Numbered from the stretch's first letter, positions 33,432 through 44,069 are shown. The stretch: 64,000 nucleotides of DNA from Corynebacterium heidelbergense (GCF_028609845.1 NZ_CP063191.1:1612001-1676000); one strand, 5' to 3'. Notes: generated by a model not told the origin, from the sequence alone. Program-made: numbers and translations.

Positions 33432-33455
33432 CGCAAATGCCCTGGGTCAATCACC

Positions 33456-34370
33456 TCAGGCGAGATGGGAGGTGATGTAATCCGTGGCCAGACCGGAACC
33501 ATTCACCGTGTAGTAGTCCGTGTGCAGGATGGTACCCAGGGCGTTGGCTGGCAACTGGGTGTAGAAGTTGATCTGCTCCTGCGGGGGCAGCTTAGCCACG
33601 TTGGCGTTTAGCTGATCCACGGGAAGCTTCAGCGCCAGGATCGCCGTCTGAGCAAAGACCTGGGCGAGGAGACGTCCGGAGTCCCGCGTATCGCAGACGA
33701 TGTCACCGGCACGGCAGATATCGAGGACCCGGTTAGTCACCGAACCGTAGCCGCCGGGCAAAGCACCGTAAGCGCCTTCCGTGGCGCCGGCTCCGCCGGC
33801 CTGCTGAACGCCTGGAACGCCTCGATTCGGGTTCGCCATCAAGACCGCGCTGGTCAAACGGTCCGCAGGGATTGGCCCCTTGCCCTGCCCGATCTCCTGA
33901 GCAAGACGGGCCCCGATATCGGCCCCCATCGAGTAGCCGAAGACAGCGAACTTCGCGTTAGGGCAGGCTTTCGCCGCCTGGGCAAGGGCGGCTCGAGCGG
34001 TTGTGAGTCCGTTATCGCGGGTCTGCTCGTAGGTGTAGGCCCCACCAGGAATAGAGTCGTAGCCTACGTAGCGATCGATAACTCGGTTAGGAGCCGTAAT
34101 CCTCAACCTCGTCCCCACATCACGAGAGTAAGCACCCATCGGAAGATTTTCTGGCGAGGAACTGAAAGTATTAGCACCACCCGGAATGTTGATCACAATG
34201 TTGGATGAGCATTGGCCGGGCAATGCTGGCAGGTAGGGAGTGAAAACGGATGATCCAGGAATCTGGGCCTGCGCCTGGGGCGCTAGGGATGGGGTAGCTA
34301 CGGTAGCGGCCACAGCACTAGCGGCGATACCTGTGGAGGCAAGAAGGGCAGCACCCAAGCGGCGAAGCAT
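33456..34370 (-). CDS. Secreted cutinase-like serine esterase
   Basis: A 304-residue secreted protein. Signal peptide at residues 1 to about 36 (ASTGIAASAVAATVATPSLA). The catalytic motif is FGYSMGADIG (Ser in GYSMG), with Asp in CRAGDIVCD and the likely His in LHTDYY. Paired Cys residues in CSSN..C and C..C match the disulfides of the family. Cutinase-like enzymes in Corynebacteriales hydrolyse lipid esters. The GC-rich 3' neighbour is a convergent lipoprotein gene. Confidence 0.9.
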   Translation of the reverse strand: MLRRLGAALLASTGIAASAVAATVATPSLAPQAQAQIPGSSVFTPYLPALPGQCSSNIVINIPGGANTFSSSPENLPMGAYSRDVGTRLRITAPNRVIDRYVGYDSIPGGAYTYEQTRDNGLTTARAALAQAAKACPNAKFAVFGYSMGADIGARLAQEIGQGKGPIPADRLTSAVLMANPNRGVPGVQQAGGAGATEGAYGALPGGYGSVTNRVLDICRAGDIVCDTRDSGRLLAQVFAQTAILALKLPVDQLNANVAKLPPQEQINFYTQLPANALGTILHTDYYTVNGSGLATDYITSHLA

Positions 34371-34657
34371 GATGATCTTTCTCTCCCGTACTTTAAGTTT
34401 CGTGAAAGCTGAGGTTGCCCGGCCGTGTCTCGGTGTCGCGACGCGGGCGATCGGCTAGCGGTAGGCTGTAACACGTTCAGCCACCCACCAGCAGAAGACC
34501 ATCTGAAATTAGCTGCAATGGGAGGCTTTTTCTAGTCGAGCGTCGACATATGTGCAGCCTGTGTTACAGATCACTCTCACGAGCTTCAGTCCGGTTGCAT
34601 CTTTGCTCCCAGAATGTAGATTTTAGTCAGCCAGAACTAAACGAAAGGTGCAAGCTC
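34371..34657. promoter_or_regulatory. Divergent intergenic region with GlxR-like site
   Basis: The 287-base stretch separates the esterase and DUF808 genes. An element TGTGTTACAGATCACT at 34,560-34,575 resembles the TGTG-N8-CAC pattern bound by GlxR, the CRP-type regulator of Corynebacterium. GTAACAC near 34,469 is its inverse partner. No other gene is evident. Confidence 0.35.
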
Positions 34658-35584
34658 ATGGCCGGAGGCCTTGCCGCACTACTCGACGATGTTGCCCTCA
34701 TCGCCAGAAAAGCCGCCGCCAACCTAGATGATGTCGCCGCCACCGCCGGACGCACCAGCACCAAAGCTGCCGGAGTAGTAGTGGACGACACCGCAGTGAC
34801 CCCCAAATTCGTGGAGGGAGTCACACCCGACCGTGAAATCCCCATCATCTGGAAGATCGCCAAGGGGTCCTTGTTTAATAAGCTCATCATCATCCTGCCC
34901 ATAGCCCTCCTCCTGAGCTGGCTGGCTCCCTGGGCGCTCATGCCCCTCCTCATGCTGGGCGGGTTCTACCTCAGCTTCGAGGGCGCTGAGAAGATCGCCG
35001 AAAAGGTTGTTCCCGGCGCCCACGAGCACGCCAGCGACGAAGACCAACCGAAAGACGAGAAACAACTCGTGCGAGGGGCGGTCCTAACTGATTTCATCCT
35101 CTCCTCAGAGATTATGGTCATCAGCCTCAACGAGGTAGCGGCAGAACCACTAGCCACCCGCGCCATCGTTCTCGTCATTGTCGGCCTCCTCGTCACCGCA
35201 GGCGTCTATGGAGTGGTCGGTTTGCTCGTCAAGATGGACGACGCTGGCATCAAACTCAGCCGCAGCAAGAGCCCCGGGGTGCGCAAATTCGGCCGCAGCT
35301 TGGTCTCCGGTATGCCCAAGTTGCTCTCCGCCATCGGCATTATCGGGACGTTCGCCATGCTATGGGTTGGCGGCCACATCCTCGTTATGGGCGTGGATTC
35401 GCTAGGGTGGCACGCCCCGCACCATGGCGTCCAATATCTGGAAGAGGCGGCACACCACCTCGTCGGAGGAGTGGGCGGATGGGTCGCCGAGACCCTCGCG
35501 TCCATGATCGTGGGGCTCATCGTCGGTTTCGGCATCGTCGCAATCGTCACCGCAGTCAGGCGGGCCCGTGGACACGCACACTAG
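34658..35584 (+). CDS. DUF808 family inner-membrane protein (YedI-like)
   Basis: A 308-residue membrane protein. The N-terminal signature AGGLAALLDDVALIARKAAA and the KAAGVVVDDTAVTP motif identify the DUF808 family. Several transmembrane helices follow (LIIILPIALLLSWLAPWALM, then AIVLVIVGLLVTAGVYGVVG and AIGIIGTFAMLWVGGHI), with a conserved LMLGGFYLSFEGAEK segment. The function of the family is unknown. The ATG at 34,658 is preferred to the upstream start at 34,550, which would add a non-conserved extension. Confidence 0.9.
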   Translation: MAGGLAALLDDVALIARKAAANLDDVAATAGRTSTKAAGVVVDDTAVTPKFVEGVTPDREIPIIWKIAKGSLFNKLIIILPIALLLSWLAPWALMPLLMLGGFYLSFEGAEKIAEKVVPGAHEHASDEDQPKDEKQLVRGAVLTDFILSSEIMVISLNEVAAEPLATRAIVLVIVGLLVTAGVYGVVGLLVKMDDAGIKLSRSKSPGVRKFGRSLVSGMPKLLSAIGIIGTFAMLWVGGHILVMGVDSLGWHAPHHGVQYLEEAAHHLVGGVGGWVAETLASMIVGLIVGFGIVAIVTAVRRARGHAH

Positions 35585-36470
35585 GCCGCCGGCGGAGCTA
35601 CACGCCAAGGACGTGGCCCTCGTCATCGAAGGCGGCGGCATGCGCAACAGTTACACGGCAGCGTGCATTCACGAGCTGGTGGCCAAAAACATCCATTTCG
35701 GCTGGGTCGGCGGTGTTAGCGCAGGCGCTTCTCACCTGGTCAATTTCCTCTCCAGAGATGCTGACCGCAGTAGAGAGGCTTTTGTAGAATTCGGCGCCCA
35801 CCCCGATACAGGGGGTCTTCGCAGCATGGTTCGCGGCAACGGCTTCTTCAACGCGGAATACATCTACGAGGTTGCCGGAAATCACGATTCCGACCTCCCC
35901 TTCGACTATCAAACATTTGCGGCGGACCGCACTCCTTTTCGCATCTCCGCTTTCCGGGCCGATACCGGGGACACGGTATATTGGGGACGGGAAGACGTGT
36001 CCTCCATGCCCTCGCTAATGCGGAAAGTCCGGGCTAGTTCCACATTGCCGGGACTCATGCCGATGCCGTTCATTGACGATGTTCCCTACGTGGACGGGGC
36101 TCTGGGCACGTCCGGCGGGATTGTTACCGAGGCTGCGGAAAGCGACGGCTTCACCAGGTTTCTCGTGCTATGCACCCGCGGGCGGGATTTCTACCGCAAG
36201 CCTCCCCGCTCCCCCCGATTAATCCGGCGATGGTTCCGGGGATACCCACACGTCGCGGAGGCCGTGATTACCCGCCACGAGAGGTATAACGCAGCGCGGG
36301 ACCACCTCAAAGCACTGGAGCGAGAGGGCAGAGCCCTCATCTTCTACCCCACCAACATGCGGGTCGAAAACCGTGAGAGAAATCTCAAGAAGTTGCAGCA
36401 ATCATATGAAGACGGGCGGAAACAAACACATGACGAGTGGCCACAGTGGATGGAATTCCTCGGAAATTAG
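35568..36470 (+). CDS. Patatin-like phospholipase
   Basis: A 300-residue protein beginning at a GTG that overlaps the DUF808 gene by 17 bases. It has the oxyanion loop EGGGMR near residue 22, the nucleophile elbow GVSAGA near 49-54, and the Asp partner in YVDGALG. This is the complete Ser-Asp dyad of bacterial patatins (YjjU-like). It probably acts on membrane lipids and is co-transcribed with the DUF808 gene. Confidence 0.9.
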   Translation: MDTHTRPPAELHAKDVALVIEGGGMRNSYTAACIHELVAKNIHFGWVGGVSAGASHLVNFLSRDADRSREAFVEFGAHPDTGGLRSMVRGNGFFNAEYIYEVAGNHDSDLPFDYQTFAADRTPFRISAFRADTGDTVYWGREDVSSMPSLMRKVRASSTLPGLMPMPFIDDVPYVDGALGTSGGIVTEAAESDGFTRFLVLCTRGRDFYRKPPRSPRLIRRWFRGYPHVAEAVITRHERYNAARDHLKALEREGRALIFYPTNMRVENRERNLKKLQQSYEDGRKQTHDEWPQWMEFLGN

Positions 36471-36516
36471 AGGCACGGGACACGGGAGCACCCCATCCCC
36501 CGTCCGGGTGCGCGGG

Positions 36517-37398
36517 TTAAGCAGCTTGGGCGACCTCCGGCCGCTCCGCCGCTAGTGCCCAGCCGATACCGGCCACGGCAATTCGACCGCCAATCTTCTC
36601 GCTCTTCAACCTCTGCGGGCCTGCTTGCCTCTCGAGCATGTCCCGGGCCCACTGTGGCAGACAAGCCAGTCCGCCCCCAGTGACCAGGCGAAAAGCAGGC
36701 CACGCGTACTTCGGTAGAGGCGGCTCGTCCAGCAAAAATGCGGCGGCATCCCGCGCTGGCGGAGTGCAGCGGAGTTCCGGGAGGTAACTCTCCAAGCCGT
36801 TGAGCAGCCCCTCCCATGTTTCCGGCAAGTCTTCCGCCCCGAGTAGCCGGGCGGAGATACAGCTCTGTTGCACGTAGGTGTCCATCTCCGAGGCATCCAA
36901 CGGACTGCTGGAGTACATCTGATGCGCCGTAAGAAAACTGTATGCCTCCGCTAAATGCACCCAGCGCAGAAGATGGGGATCGTTCGCTTCATAGGGGCGC
37001 CCTTCATCATCGACGCCCCTAACCCTTTCGTGAATGCGACGTATCGCGCCAATCAACCGCTCGGCGTGCGTGATAGTACCAAAGGTCGTCGTAGCCAAAT
37101 AGGTACTGGTGCGTTGCAACCGACCCCACGGATCTCCCCGATAGCCACTGTGATCCGCCACCCCGTACATCGCGCCGGGGTGAAGCGACTGCAGAAGAAG
37201 CGAAGTGATTCCGGCCGGGAACATCGCGGCGTGTGCGTGGACGCGCCAGATCGGGTCCTCGGGCGTGAACCAGCGAGCGCCGGGGGTTTCCCAAATGCGG
37301 CGCGCCGCTTTCTCCGCGTGGGGCCCCGCGACCATGGACTGCAGCTGATCGTGGGCCTTCTGCTGCAGGAAGCGCTGAGGTCTCAACCGTACATTCAT
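36517..37398 (-). CDS. DUF2236 / MpaB-type oxygenase-like protein
   Basis: A 293-residue protein with the family pattern HAHAAMFPAGITSLLLQSLH, YRGDPWGRLQRTSTYLATT and a histidine-rich helical core (RWVHLAEAYSFLTAHQMY). DUF2236 contains latex-clearing oxygenases and the fungal MpaB group; bacterial members are mostly of unknown substrate and are haem proteins. It is convergent with the patatin gene, with a hairpin-forming gap of 46 bases. Confidence 0.85.
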   Translation of the reverse strand: MNVRLRPQRFLQQKAHDQLQSMVAGPHAEKAARRIWETPGARWFTPEDPIWRVHAHAAMFPAGITSLLLQSLHPGAMYGVADHSGYRGDPWGRLQRTSTYLATTTFGTITHAERLIGAIRRIHERVRGVDDEGRPYEANDPHLLRWVHLAEAYSFLTAHQMYSSSPLDASEMDTYVQQSCISARLLGAEDLPETWEGLLNGLESYLPELRCTPPARDAAAFLLDEPPLPKYAWPAFRLVTGGGLACLPQWARDMLERQAGPQRLKSEKIGGRIAVAGIGWALAAERPEVAQAA

Positions 37399-37441
37399 GG
37401 TGCAAGTTTACGCCGGTGGGCAGGGAGCTGAGGGGGTGACG

Positions 37442-38560
37442 TCACCAGGACAAGGAGAAGTCCGTTGGCTGTCCGAACACGAGGCGGGCGTGCTTGCAGG
37501 CCGTGGGTTCCGAATTCTCTGCGGTGACTTTCCCAGTCACGAGAATGCCGTTGATGACGGTGAGATCGCTGCCGTTGATCCCACTAATCCATTCCACGCC
37601 CCGCCGCGCAAGGTCGTTCGGCTGCAACGGAAACGTCGTGAGCTTTTCCGGTGCGGGGAGGGTGAACTCCATGTCATAAACGGAGGGTTCCTCTCCCCAG
37701 GTTCCGGTGCGGGCGTCCTTATCAGCAAGGTGGATAACACAATCGCTGCGCGGGGTGGTCACCGACATCCCGTGCTGTCCGCGGTCAGAGTATTCAGCAC
37801 CGGGAATGGAGCCACACCACTTCTTATGCTGTCCGATGGGTAACCCCAGGTTGGGGCCCACATTCGGTTTATCCTTGTCGATGTTTCCGACCGAGCGATC
37901 GTAGTTCAGCAGTCGAAGCTGGGGGCTGGGCGCGTGATCGTCTTCATCGTTGAAGCGGCGGGCAGACACATTTTGGTTTTCGCCGCGTTCCCGAATGGGC
38001 ACCGAGCTCCCCTCTGTCTTGCTAGACAGCTCTCGTGCGATTGCAGCGGCATCGTCCTGCGGCGCAACTAGCCGCGTGAGAACCTCCGTTTGTTCCGCCA
38101 CCGTCTTTTTCCACGCTTGCAGAAATTCGGCGGATTCCACGTCGCGGGATTGAGAACTGGTGAAGCCATCCACCCATTCGCGAATGCTCCCATTCGCATT
38201 CGTATACGCGGTGGTCTCGTGATTGATGTTGTCCTTCGTCCACATACACCGCCACTGCACCACATCGCGAGTCTGGCTCGTTCGAGCACAATGGCCCTGA
38301 TTCTTCACCAGCCTGCCCATTGCGGCGGCGATCATCGTTGGCCCGGGGTGCACCGTATCCACAGCTTGCAGGCTCACCTGCCCCTGCTCATGGCTGGTGA
38401 GTCCGCACGCGCTCACGGTGGCGGTCAGCGTCGCGGCCGTCAGCACAGCAAGTGTTGGACGCCACCACCCGCGCGCTCCCCCACCTCCCCGCCAGGCGCG
38501 ACGGGCGCGCACATCCGGGCCCAGAAACTGCGGGGACTCCAGAAGTTGCGGGGCGTTCAT
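37442..38560 (-). CDS. Putative lipoprotein, 372 aa
   Basis: A signal anchor (TLAVLTAATLTATVSAC) ends in a lipobox at residues 47-51. The mature protein has many charged residues with scattered Cys (GHCARTSQ, QWRCMW, KKWCGSIP, SDCVIHL, TACKH), so an extracytoplasmic disulfide-bonded fold is likely. No family was recognised. The start ATG at 38,560 leaves an unusually long cytoplasmic stretch of about 30 residues before the hydrophobic segment, so a later start is possible. Confidence 0.7.
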   Translation of the reverse strand: MNAPQLLESPQFLGPDVRARRAWRGGGGARGWWRPTLAVLTAATLTATVSACGLTSHEQGQVSLQAVDTVHPGPTMIAAAMGRLVKNQGHCARTSQTRDVVQWRCMWTKDNINHETTAYTNANGSIREWVDGFTSSQSRDVESAEFLQAWKKTVAEQTEVLTRLVAPQDDAAAIARELSSKTEGSSVPIRERGENQNVSARRFNDEDDHAPSPQLRLLNYDRSVGNIDKDKPNVGPNLGLPIGQHKKWCGSIPGAEYSDRGQHGMSVTTPRSDCVIHLADKDARTGTWGEEPSVYDMEFTLPAPEKLTTFPLQPNDLARRGVEWISGINGSDLTVINGILVTGKVTAENSEPTACKHARLVFGQPTDFSLSW

Positions 38561-38683
38561 GCTCTCAAACTTTAACCGGCGAAGCGCTGCGGTGCCGGGA
38601 CGGGGCGGAGCGATTCAGGCGCCGGGCTGGTGGCGTCGGGACCCCAGATGCAGCGCACCACCCAATTTCGTTAGCATGGGTGC

Positions 38684-39250
38684 GTGATTCGCCGCCTTGT
38701 CTCCCGCACATTCTGGGCCCTAAGCCCCTGGACCCTGAAAACCGAAGCCGCCCCGACACGACCGACCGTTCTCATCGGAGCCCCGCACACATCCAACTGG
38801 GATTTCATTCTCATGTTGGGTATTGCCTGGCGTCTGGGCATACACATCAAGTGGTTGGGAAAAGACAGCCTGTTCAAGGGATGGAAAGGCCCGATCATGC
38901 GCGCGCTAGGGGGTGTGCCCGTTGACCGGGCCAATCCGACCGGAATTGTGGAAGATATGGTTGCTCGCGTTCGTGCCGGGGAGGTCTTCGGTTTGGTGGT
39001 GACGCCCGATGGCACGCGCGGCCACCACTCCCATTGGAAGTCGGGCTTTTATCGCATTGCACGGGATACGGGAATGCCGGTGACCTTGGGATATGTGGAT
39101 CGGACGACCATGACGACGGGGCTGGGACCGACCATCGAGCTAACCGGGGATATGCGCGCCGACATGGATCGGATTCGGGATTTCTACCGGGATAAATCGG
39201 GATATAAGCCGGACATGCGGGTGGAACCTCGATTGACCGCAGAGGAGTAG
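38684..39250 (+). CDS. PlsC-type 1-acylglycerol-3-phosphate acyltransferase
   Basis: A 188-residue protein from a GTG start. The catalytic HX4D motif is HTSNWD near residue 35, and TPDGTRG replaces the EGTR motif of the family. LGGVPVDR is the second conserved block. Such short PlsC-like proteins in actinobacteria acylate lysophosphatidate or related lipids at the membrane. Confidence 0.85.
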   Translation: MIRRLVSRTFWALSPWTLKTEAAPTRPTVLIGAPHTSNWDFILMLGIAWRLGIHIKWLGKDSLFKGWKGPIMRALGGVPVDRANPTGIVEDMVARVRAGEVFGLVVTPDGTRGHHSHWKSGFYRIARDTGMPVTLGYVDRTTMTTGLGPTIELTGDMRADMDRIRDFYRDKSGYKPDMRVEPRLTAEE

Positions 39251-39259
39251 CTGAAGAGG

Positions 39260-39290
39260 AGTGGCTGAGCCATGAATTCTGGCTCCACTC
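39260..39290 (+). terminator. Hairpin after acyltransferase gene
   Basis: A strong stem GAGTGGCTGAGCC / GGCTCCACTC (with a small bulge) closes around ATGAATTCT just after the acyltransferase stop. There is no U-tract, so it may be a weak terminator or an mRNA 3' end structure. Confidence 0.4.
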
Positions 39291-39320
39291 TTGACACTGG
39301 CCTCAGCTGAGCTTTAGCCT
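39291..39320 (+). promoter_or_regulatory. Promoter of the 72-aa protein gene
   Basis: TTGACA (39,291-39,296) and TAGCCT (39,315-39,320) are separated by 18 bases, about 41 bases before the ATG. A GGAG ribosome site precedes that ATG. The -35 box is a perfect consensus. Confidence 0.55.
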
Positions 39321-39360
39321 CCCTGACTGTTCGATAACCACAAATCTAGGAGACTAACGC

Positions 39361-39579
39361 ATGACCCTGGACGTTTACTACGACTTCCTGCACACCGCCG
39401 CTGACGCTGTGAAGGGCTTCATCCACGCGCTTCCCTTCGCCGACCAGCAGGTGACGGGCAGCACGGATTCCTTTGTGTGCGGGTTCCACGAGGGGCTGGA
39501 CGTCGCGGCTCAGTACCCCAACGACCCGGCAACGGCACAGACCGTGGCAGTGAACCAGGCTGTGCAGGTTTGCCAGTAA
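39361..39579 (+). CDS. Small conserved protein, 72 aa
   Basis: A polar protein (MTLDVYYDFLHTAADAVKGF) with two Cys, one inside FVCGFHEGLD and one at the C-terminus. It has its own sigma-70-type promoter and rho-independent terminator, so it is probably a well expressed single gene. No function recognised. Confidence 0.7.
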   Translation: MTLDVYYDFLHTAADAVKGFIHALPFADQQVTGSTDSFVCGFHEGLDVAAQYPNDPATAQTVAVNQAVQVCQ

Positions 39580-39691
39580 GGTAGCCCCCTTTCGAGCGAA
39601 CTCACGGCTGGACCGAATCGGCATCCCCCGAACAAATTCGCGGCCGTGGAACTCTTAGTGGACCAGTCTTTATCAGGCCTACACAACGTGT

Positions 39692-39724
39692 GCGCTCTCG
39701 GCTATTTGCCGTGAGCGCCTTTTT
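39692..39724 (+). terminator. Rho-independent terminator
   Basis: Stem GCGCTC-TCGGC, loop TATTT, then GCCGT-GAGCGC (one internal mismatch) followed by TTTTT. It is about 110 bases after the 72-aa protein gene and reads on the plus strand. Confidence 0.75.
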
Positions 39725-39828
39725 GTGACCCTCATTTCCGTGCCGCTCACCCAAAGCGGGGAAGTTGCTTGCCCGATGCAGCAGCATCCGCAGACGGGAC
39801 GTTGGCACCGAGCCTATCGACGCGCGCC

Positions 39829-40083
39829 TTACGAAAACGCAAGGAAAAGCTTTTCTAGCGCTTCGCGCTCACTCTGATCGTCCTCGCCAAGGCATTGCGC
39901 CATGCCAGTCGCCAGAATGCTGAAGGCGGCCCGATCCAAAGCTTTCGATGCAGCGGTGAGCTGTTGAAGTATCTTGCAGCAGTCTTGCCCCTCTTCCAGC
40001 ATCCGCACTACCGCCTCAATTTGCCCCTTAGACCGCTTGAGCCTGTTGACCGCTGGCCTCACAGAATCGGCTGAAAGTTCCAC
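39829..40083 (-). CDS. cstR: CsoR/CstR-family repressor, persulfide-sensing type
   Basis: An 84-residue all-helical repressor. It has the family signature RSKGQIEAVVRMLEEGQDCCKI and a second sensing Cys in FSILATGMAQC. The copper-binding His found four residues before this Cys in CsoR is absent (Gly instead), so the protein fits the CstR subgroup, which senses reactive sulfur by a disulfide or polysulfide bridge. It is divergent from the persulfide dioxygenase locus that it probably controls. Confidence 0.8.
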   Translation of the reverse strand: MELSADSVRPAVNRLKRSKGQIEAVVRMLEEGQDCCKILQQLTAASKALDRAAFSILATGMAQCLGEDDQSEREALEKLFLAFS

Positions 40084-40161
40084 AACGATTCTCCTCGTCC
40101 GTCTCTACACGGCGGTGAACCGGCCCATTTTTAGGTGTCGGTGTACCCCACCCGCCGAACT

Positions 40162-40198
40162 ACACCCCAGCGGGTATCTTGTATACCTCCCGGGGTAT
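40162..40198. promoter_or_regulatory. CstR-type operators
   Basis: Two adjoining elements, ACACCCCAGCGGGTAT (40,162-40,177) and ATACCTCCCGGGGTAT (40,183-40,198), have the ATACC-(C/G)-GGTAT form of CsoR/CstR operators. They lie between the repressor and the small Cys-rich gene and can control both directions. Confidence 0.6.
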
Positions 40199-40281
40199 TG
40201 GCGCTTTGGAGCACAGGGCACACGCCCCCGTCAACGCACCCCCTACCCAACGCATCTTGATGCACGTCAAGGCGAACAAGT

Positions 40282-40449
40282 ATGTGCTCACCCACCACCT
40301 GTAATAACTGCGGCAAGACCACCTGGGTCGGCTGTGGTCGGCATGTCGACGCTGTCAAGGCAAGTGTCCCGGATGCACAATGGTGCGCCTGCGAACGCAA
40401 TCAGACGAAGACCCGAACATCCTTGCGGCAGGTGTTGTTCGGAAATTAG
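40282..40449 (+). CDS. Small Cys-rich zinc-ribbon-like protein, 55 aa
   Basis: ATG at 40,282 with AAGG eight bases upstream. The product has CNNCGKTTWVGCGRHVDAV and then CAC, the pattern of a small protein that is often found beside rhodanese and sulfur-stress genes in bacteria. It lies between the CstR operators and the dioxygenase, so it is probably part of the sulfide-response unit. Function unknown. Confidence 0.7.
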   Translation: MCSPTTCNNCGKTTWVGCGRHVDAVKASVPDAQWCACERNQTKTRTSLRQVLFGN

Positions 40450-40533
40450 TGCCATCGACCCGGAAGAAGGTCGGGCTTCCGGCCCCAACGGAACACTGCC
40501 CGAACACTATCTACAACACCGTTAGGACCTCGC

Positions 40534-41957
<1,424 letters not shown>

Positions 41958-41971
41958 AGGCTGAAGAGCCC

Positions 41972-42730
41972 ATGACCATCCTTCACACCCTCGCGCTCGG
42001 CGTGCTCGCTGTTGTCATCGGCCTCGCCGTCGGCATCCTCGGCGGCGGTGGTGCCATCCTCGCGGTGCCGGTGTTTACGTTCGTCGCGGGCTTTCCGGCG
42101 TCGCAGGCGGTGGGGGCATCGTTCGTGGTAGTGGGGGCGTCGTCGCTGTTCGGTGTGCTGTTGCGCCTGCGCAGCGGTTCGATCCGGTGGATGGTGGGTC
42201 TAACCATGGCGGCCGCGGGCGCGCTGGGTGCTCAGGCGGGCCAGTGGCTGGGCGACTTCGTCTCCGACCGCGCGACCCTCATTATTTTTGCGCTGGTCAT
42301 GCTTCTCAGCGCCGTGTCGATGCTGCGTGGTTCCCGCCCGTCTCGTTCTTCTCGACGCCCATCCATTCCCCTCGTCCTCGCACTCGGTTTAGGGATTGGA
42401 GTGCTGACTGGCTTCACGGGGGCAGGCGGCGGCTTCATCATCGTGCCCGCACTGGTGGCGCTGGCGGGGCTTCCCTTCGCAGCGGCATCGGCCACTTCCC
42501 TGCTGGTCATCACGATCAACAGTGCCAGCGGATTGCTGGGTTATCTGGGGGAACAATCGCTGCCGTGGGCCACGGTCGGCTCCGTGGTGGCGATCGCTTT
42601 GGCGGGTACGTTCATCGGCACGTGGATTGCCAGCCGAGTTGATGGCGCGAAGCTGAAGGTCGTTTTCGGCGCCCTGACGCTCGTCATCGGGCTCGGGGTG
42701 CTGATCAGTCAGCTGGTCGGCGCGGGCTAG
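41972..42730 (+). CDS. TauE/SafE-family sulfite/anion exporter
   Basis: A 252-residue membrane protein with about eight hydrophobic segments. The family motifs are GILGGGGAILAVPVF near residue 25 and TGAGGGFIIVPALV near 155, one in each repeat half. It follows the dioxygenase-rhodanese gene by 14 bases. Persulfide oxidation gives sulfite or thiosulfate, and TauE-type proteins export such anions, so the two genes form a logical unit. Confidence 0.9.
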   Translation: MTILHTLALGVLAVVIGLAVGILGGGGAILAVPVFTFVAGFPASQAVGASFVVVGASSLFGVLLRLRSGSIRWMVGLTMAAAGALGAQAGQWLGDFVSDRATLIIFALVMLLSAVSMLRGSRPSRSSRRPSIPLVLALGLGIGVLTGFTGAGGGFIIVPALVALAGLPFAAASATSLLVITINSASGLLGYLGEQSLPWATVGSVVAIALAGTFIGTWIASRVDGAKLKVVFGALTLVIGLGVLISQLVGAG

Positions 42731-42770
42731 CCGCGCAGTTGCGGATCCGGTGCCTTCTTATCGTCAGCCC

Positions 42771-43911
42771 CTAGCGCTCAACAGGAAAGAGCGTAGCCAG
42801 CCAGAACCTATCCCCTTCCGGCGCAGACTTTTCCAAGACTTGCTGTGCAGTTGCGTTGGGTTGATGGCGCAGTAGCAGTGCAAAGTATCCGTCGTTGTGC
42901 AGGTCCGGCAGTTTCCCATCATTGCTCGTGCAATTACGGGAAACTCATTGGGTCATTGACCCACCCCGCAACGACTCCCAGCGCTTTGCCCATGCGCTGG
43001 CCGCCGTCGGAATCCCAGACGGGGTTGCCAGCGACGTCGAAAGTCTGCGCAGCAACACTCATCGGCAACAGGGCGTAGTGGGTGTACGCGATGCCCCGCT
43101 GCCCCTTAGTGGGACCGCCGTGATAGTCGCTGGTCGACGACCGGATCATCTCCTTCGGCAGCGATCCATCCGGGGCGATTTCCTGCGGCACGGCCTTCAA
43201 CCATTGTGTTCGCGCTCGTGTAACCAGGAATTGATCGTCAAGGAATATTCCACTCGACGCCACCAGCAGTATCCCCCACTGCCCGTGGTTGTTGGAGTTG
43301 GTTAATTCTGCGTTGGGTACAAGTTGGTCTCGGGTGAATGCTGCGAACGTCGAATCATCTTAGCCGCCGACTCCGCGGACCCACGTTGCCGCGGCGAGAA
43401 GGTAGGGCCCATTGAAATTGGGGGCGTTCGTAACCTGAACCGTCCCAACGTTCTGCAGGGTTGTGGCCCACGCATCGAGAATGCGTTGTGCCTGGCCCGC
43501 GTCGTCGGTGTTTCCTGTGACGAGGTAGCTGAGGGCCTTGACGTAGGCGGCGTTGGCATCGCGGGCTAGGTCTTGCGAGCCCTGATCAAGTTCTTCGTCT
43601 GTTCCCGTTGAGGTGTAGTGATCGAGCAAATTCAGCTCCGCGACGGGGTGCGGCGTGTAGGCGCCCAGTTCTGCGCTGGCCTGCCGAATCTTTGCTACGG
43701 CGCCAGCATCGCTTTTGACTCTCTCGAGATGTTGGTGGGTAAGGATAAAGCCCTGGGCGCTCGCCAAGGTTGAATCTGAGCTGGCCGTCGCCTGGCTTAT
43801 TGCGGAGTGTTTTCCCGGGTCATCGGAGGAGCAGGCAGTGAGCGGCGCGGCCATGAGCACCATGGCGCACAGAATGGTACCGAGGCGCCGCCCCGCTGAC
43901 AATCGGCACAT
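42771..43911 (-). pseudogene. Alginate-lyase-family lipoprotein, broken
   Basis: The first part (ATG 43,911) has a lipoprotein signal ending LTAC and then SAISQATASSDSTLASAQGF. It reads through NFNGPYLLAAATWVRGVGG to an in-frame TAA at 43,360-43,362. Beyond it the same frame continues as DDSTFAAFTRDQLVPNAEL, NSNNHGQWG, GSLPKEMIR and YTHYALLP, which are family motifs (PL5-like). A frameshift near 42,930 then moves the last part (LPDLHNDGYFALLLRHQ) into another frame, ending at 42,771. Two defects mean a decayed gene. Its former role may have been degradation of acidic polysaccharide. Confidence 0.75.
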
Positions 43912-44041
43912 TCCGCCGATAGAAGGCCTGTGGTGACGCAGTGTCAAAGGCGACCACAGCGAGGAGGAGGAAATGTGAGCTCCGGGCGAGCTGGTAGGAG
44001 GCACACTTCAGCGTTGCGCGAACAGAGCCCCTGCGGTCAGC

Positions 44042-44069
44042 TACACGTTGAACTTGAACTCCACCACGT
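44042..44069 (-). other. Stranded native ychF 3' end and left att core
   Basis: On the minus strand the sequence reads ACGTGGTGGAGTT followed by the codons for KFNV and TAG. This is the usual C-terminus of bacterial YchF proteins (EF-x-FNV). The 13-base core at 44,057-44,069 matches the one in the ychF coding region 14,157 bases away. The rest of the native gene lies on the other side of the element. Confidence 0.85.

Noticed and set aside
34550..34657. Upstream start for the DUF808 gene
   Set aside because: The extra 36 residues are Cys/Ser-rich and unlike the family; the conserved AGGLAALLDD start follows the ATG at 34,658.
37442..38560. Interpretation as a penicillin-binding or protease lipoprotein
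   Set aside because: No catalytic motif was found; only the lipobox and Cys pattern are supported.
43263..43362. Frameshift as cause of the first break in the alginate-lyase-like gene
   Set aside because: The segments before and after 43,360 are in the same frame, so it is a nonsense codon. The real frameshift is farther on, near 42,930.
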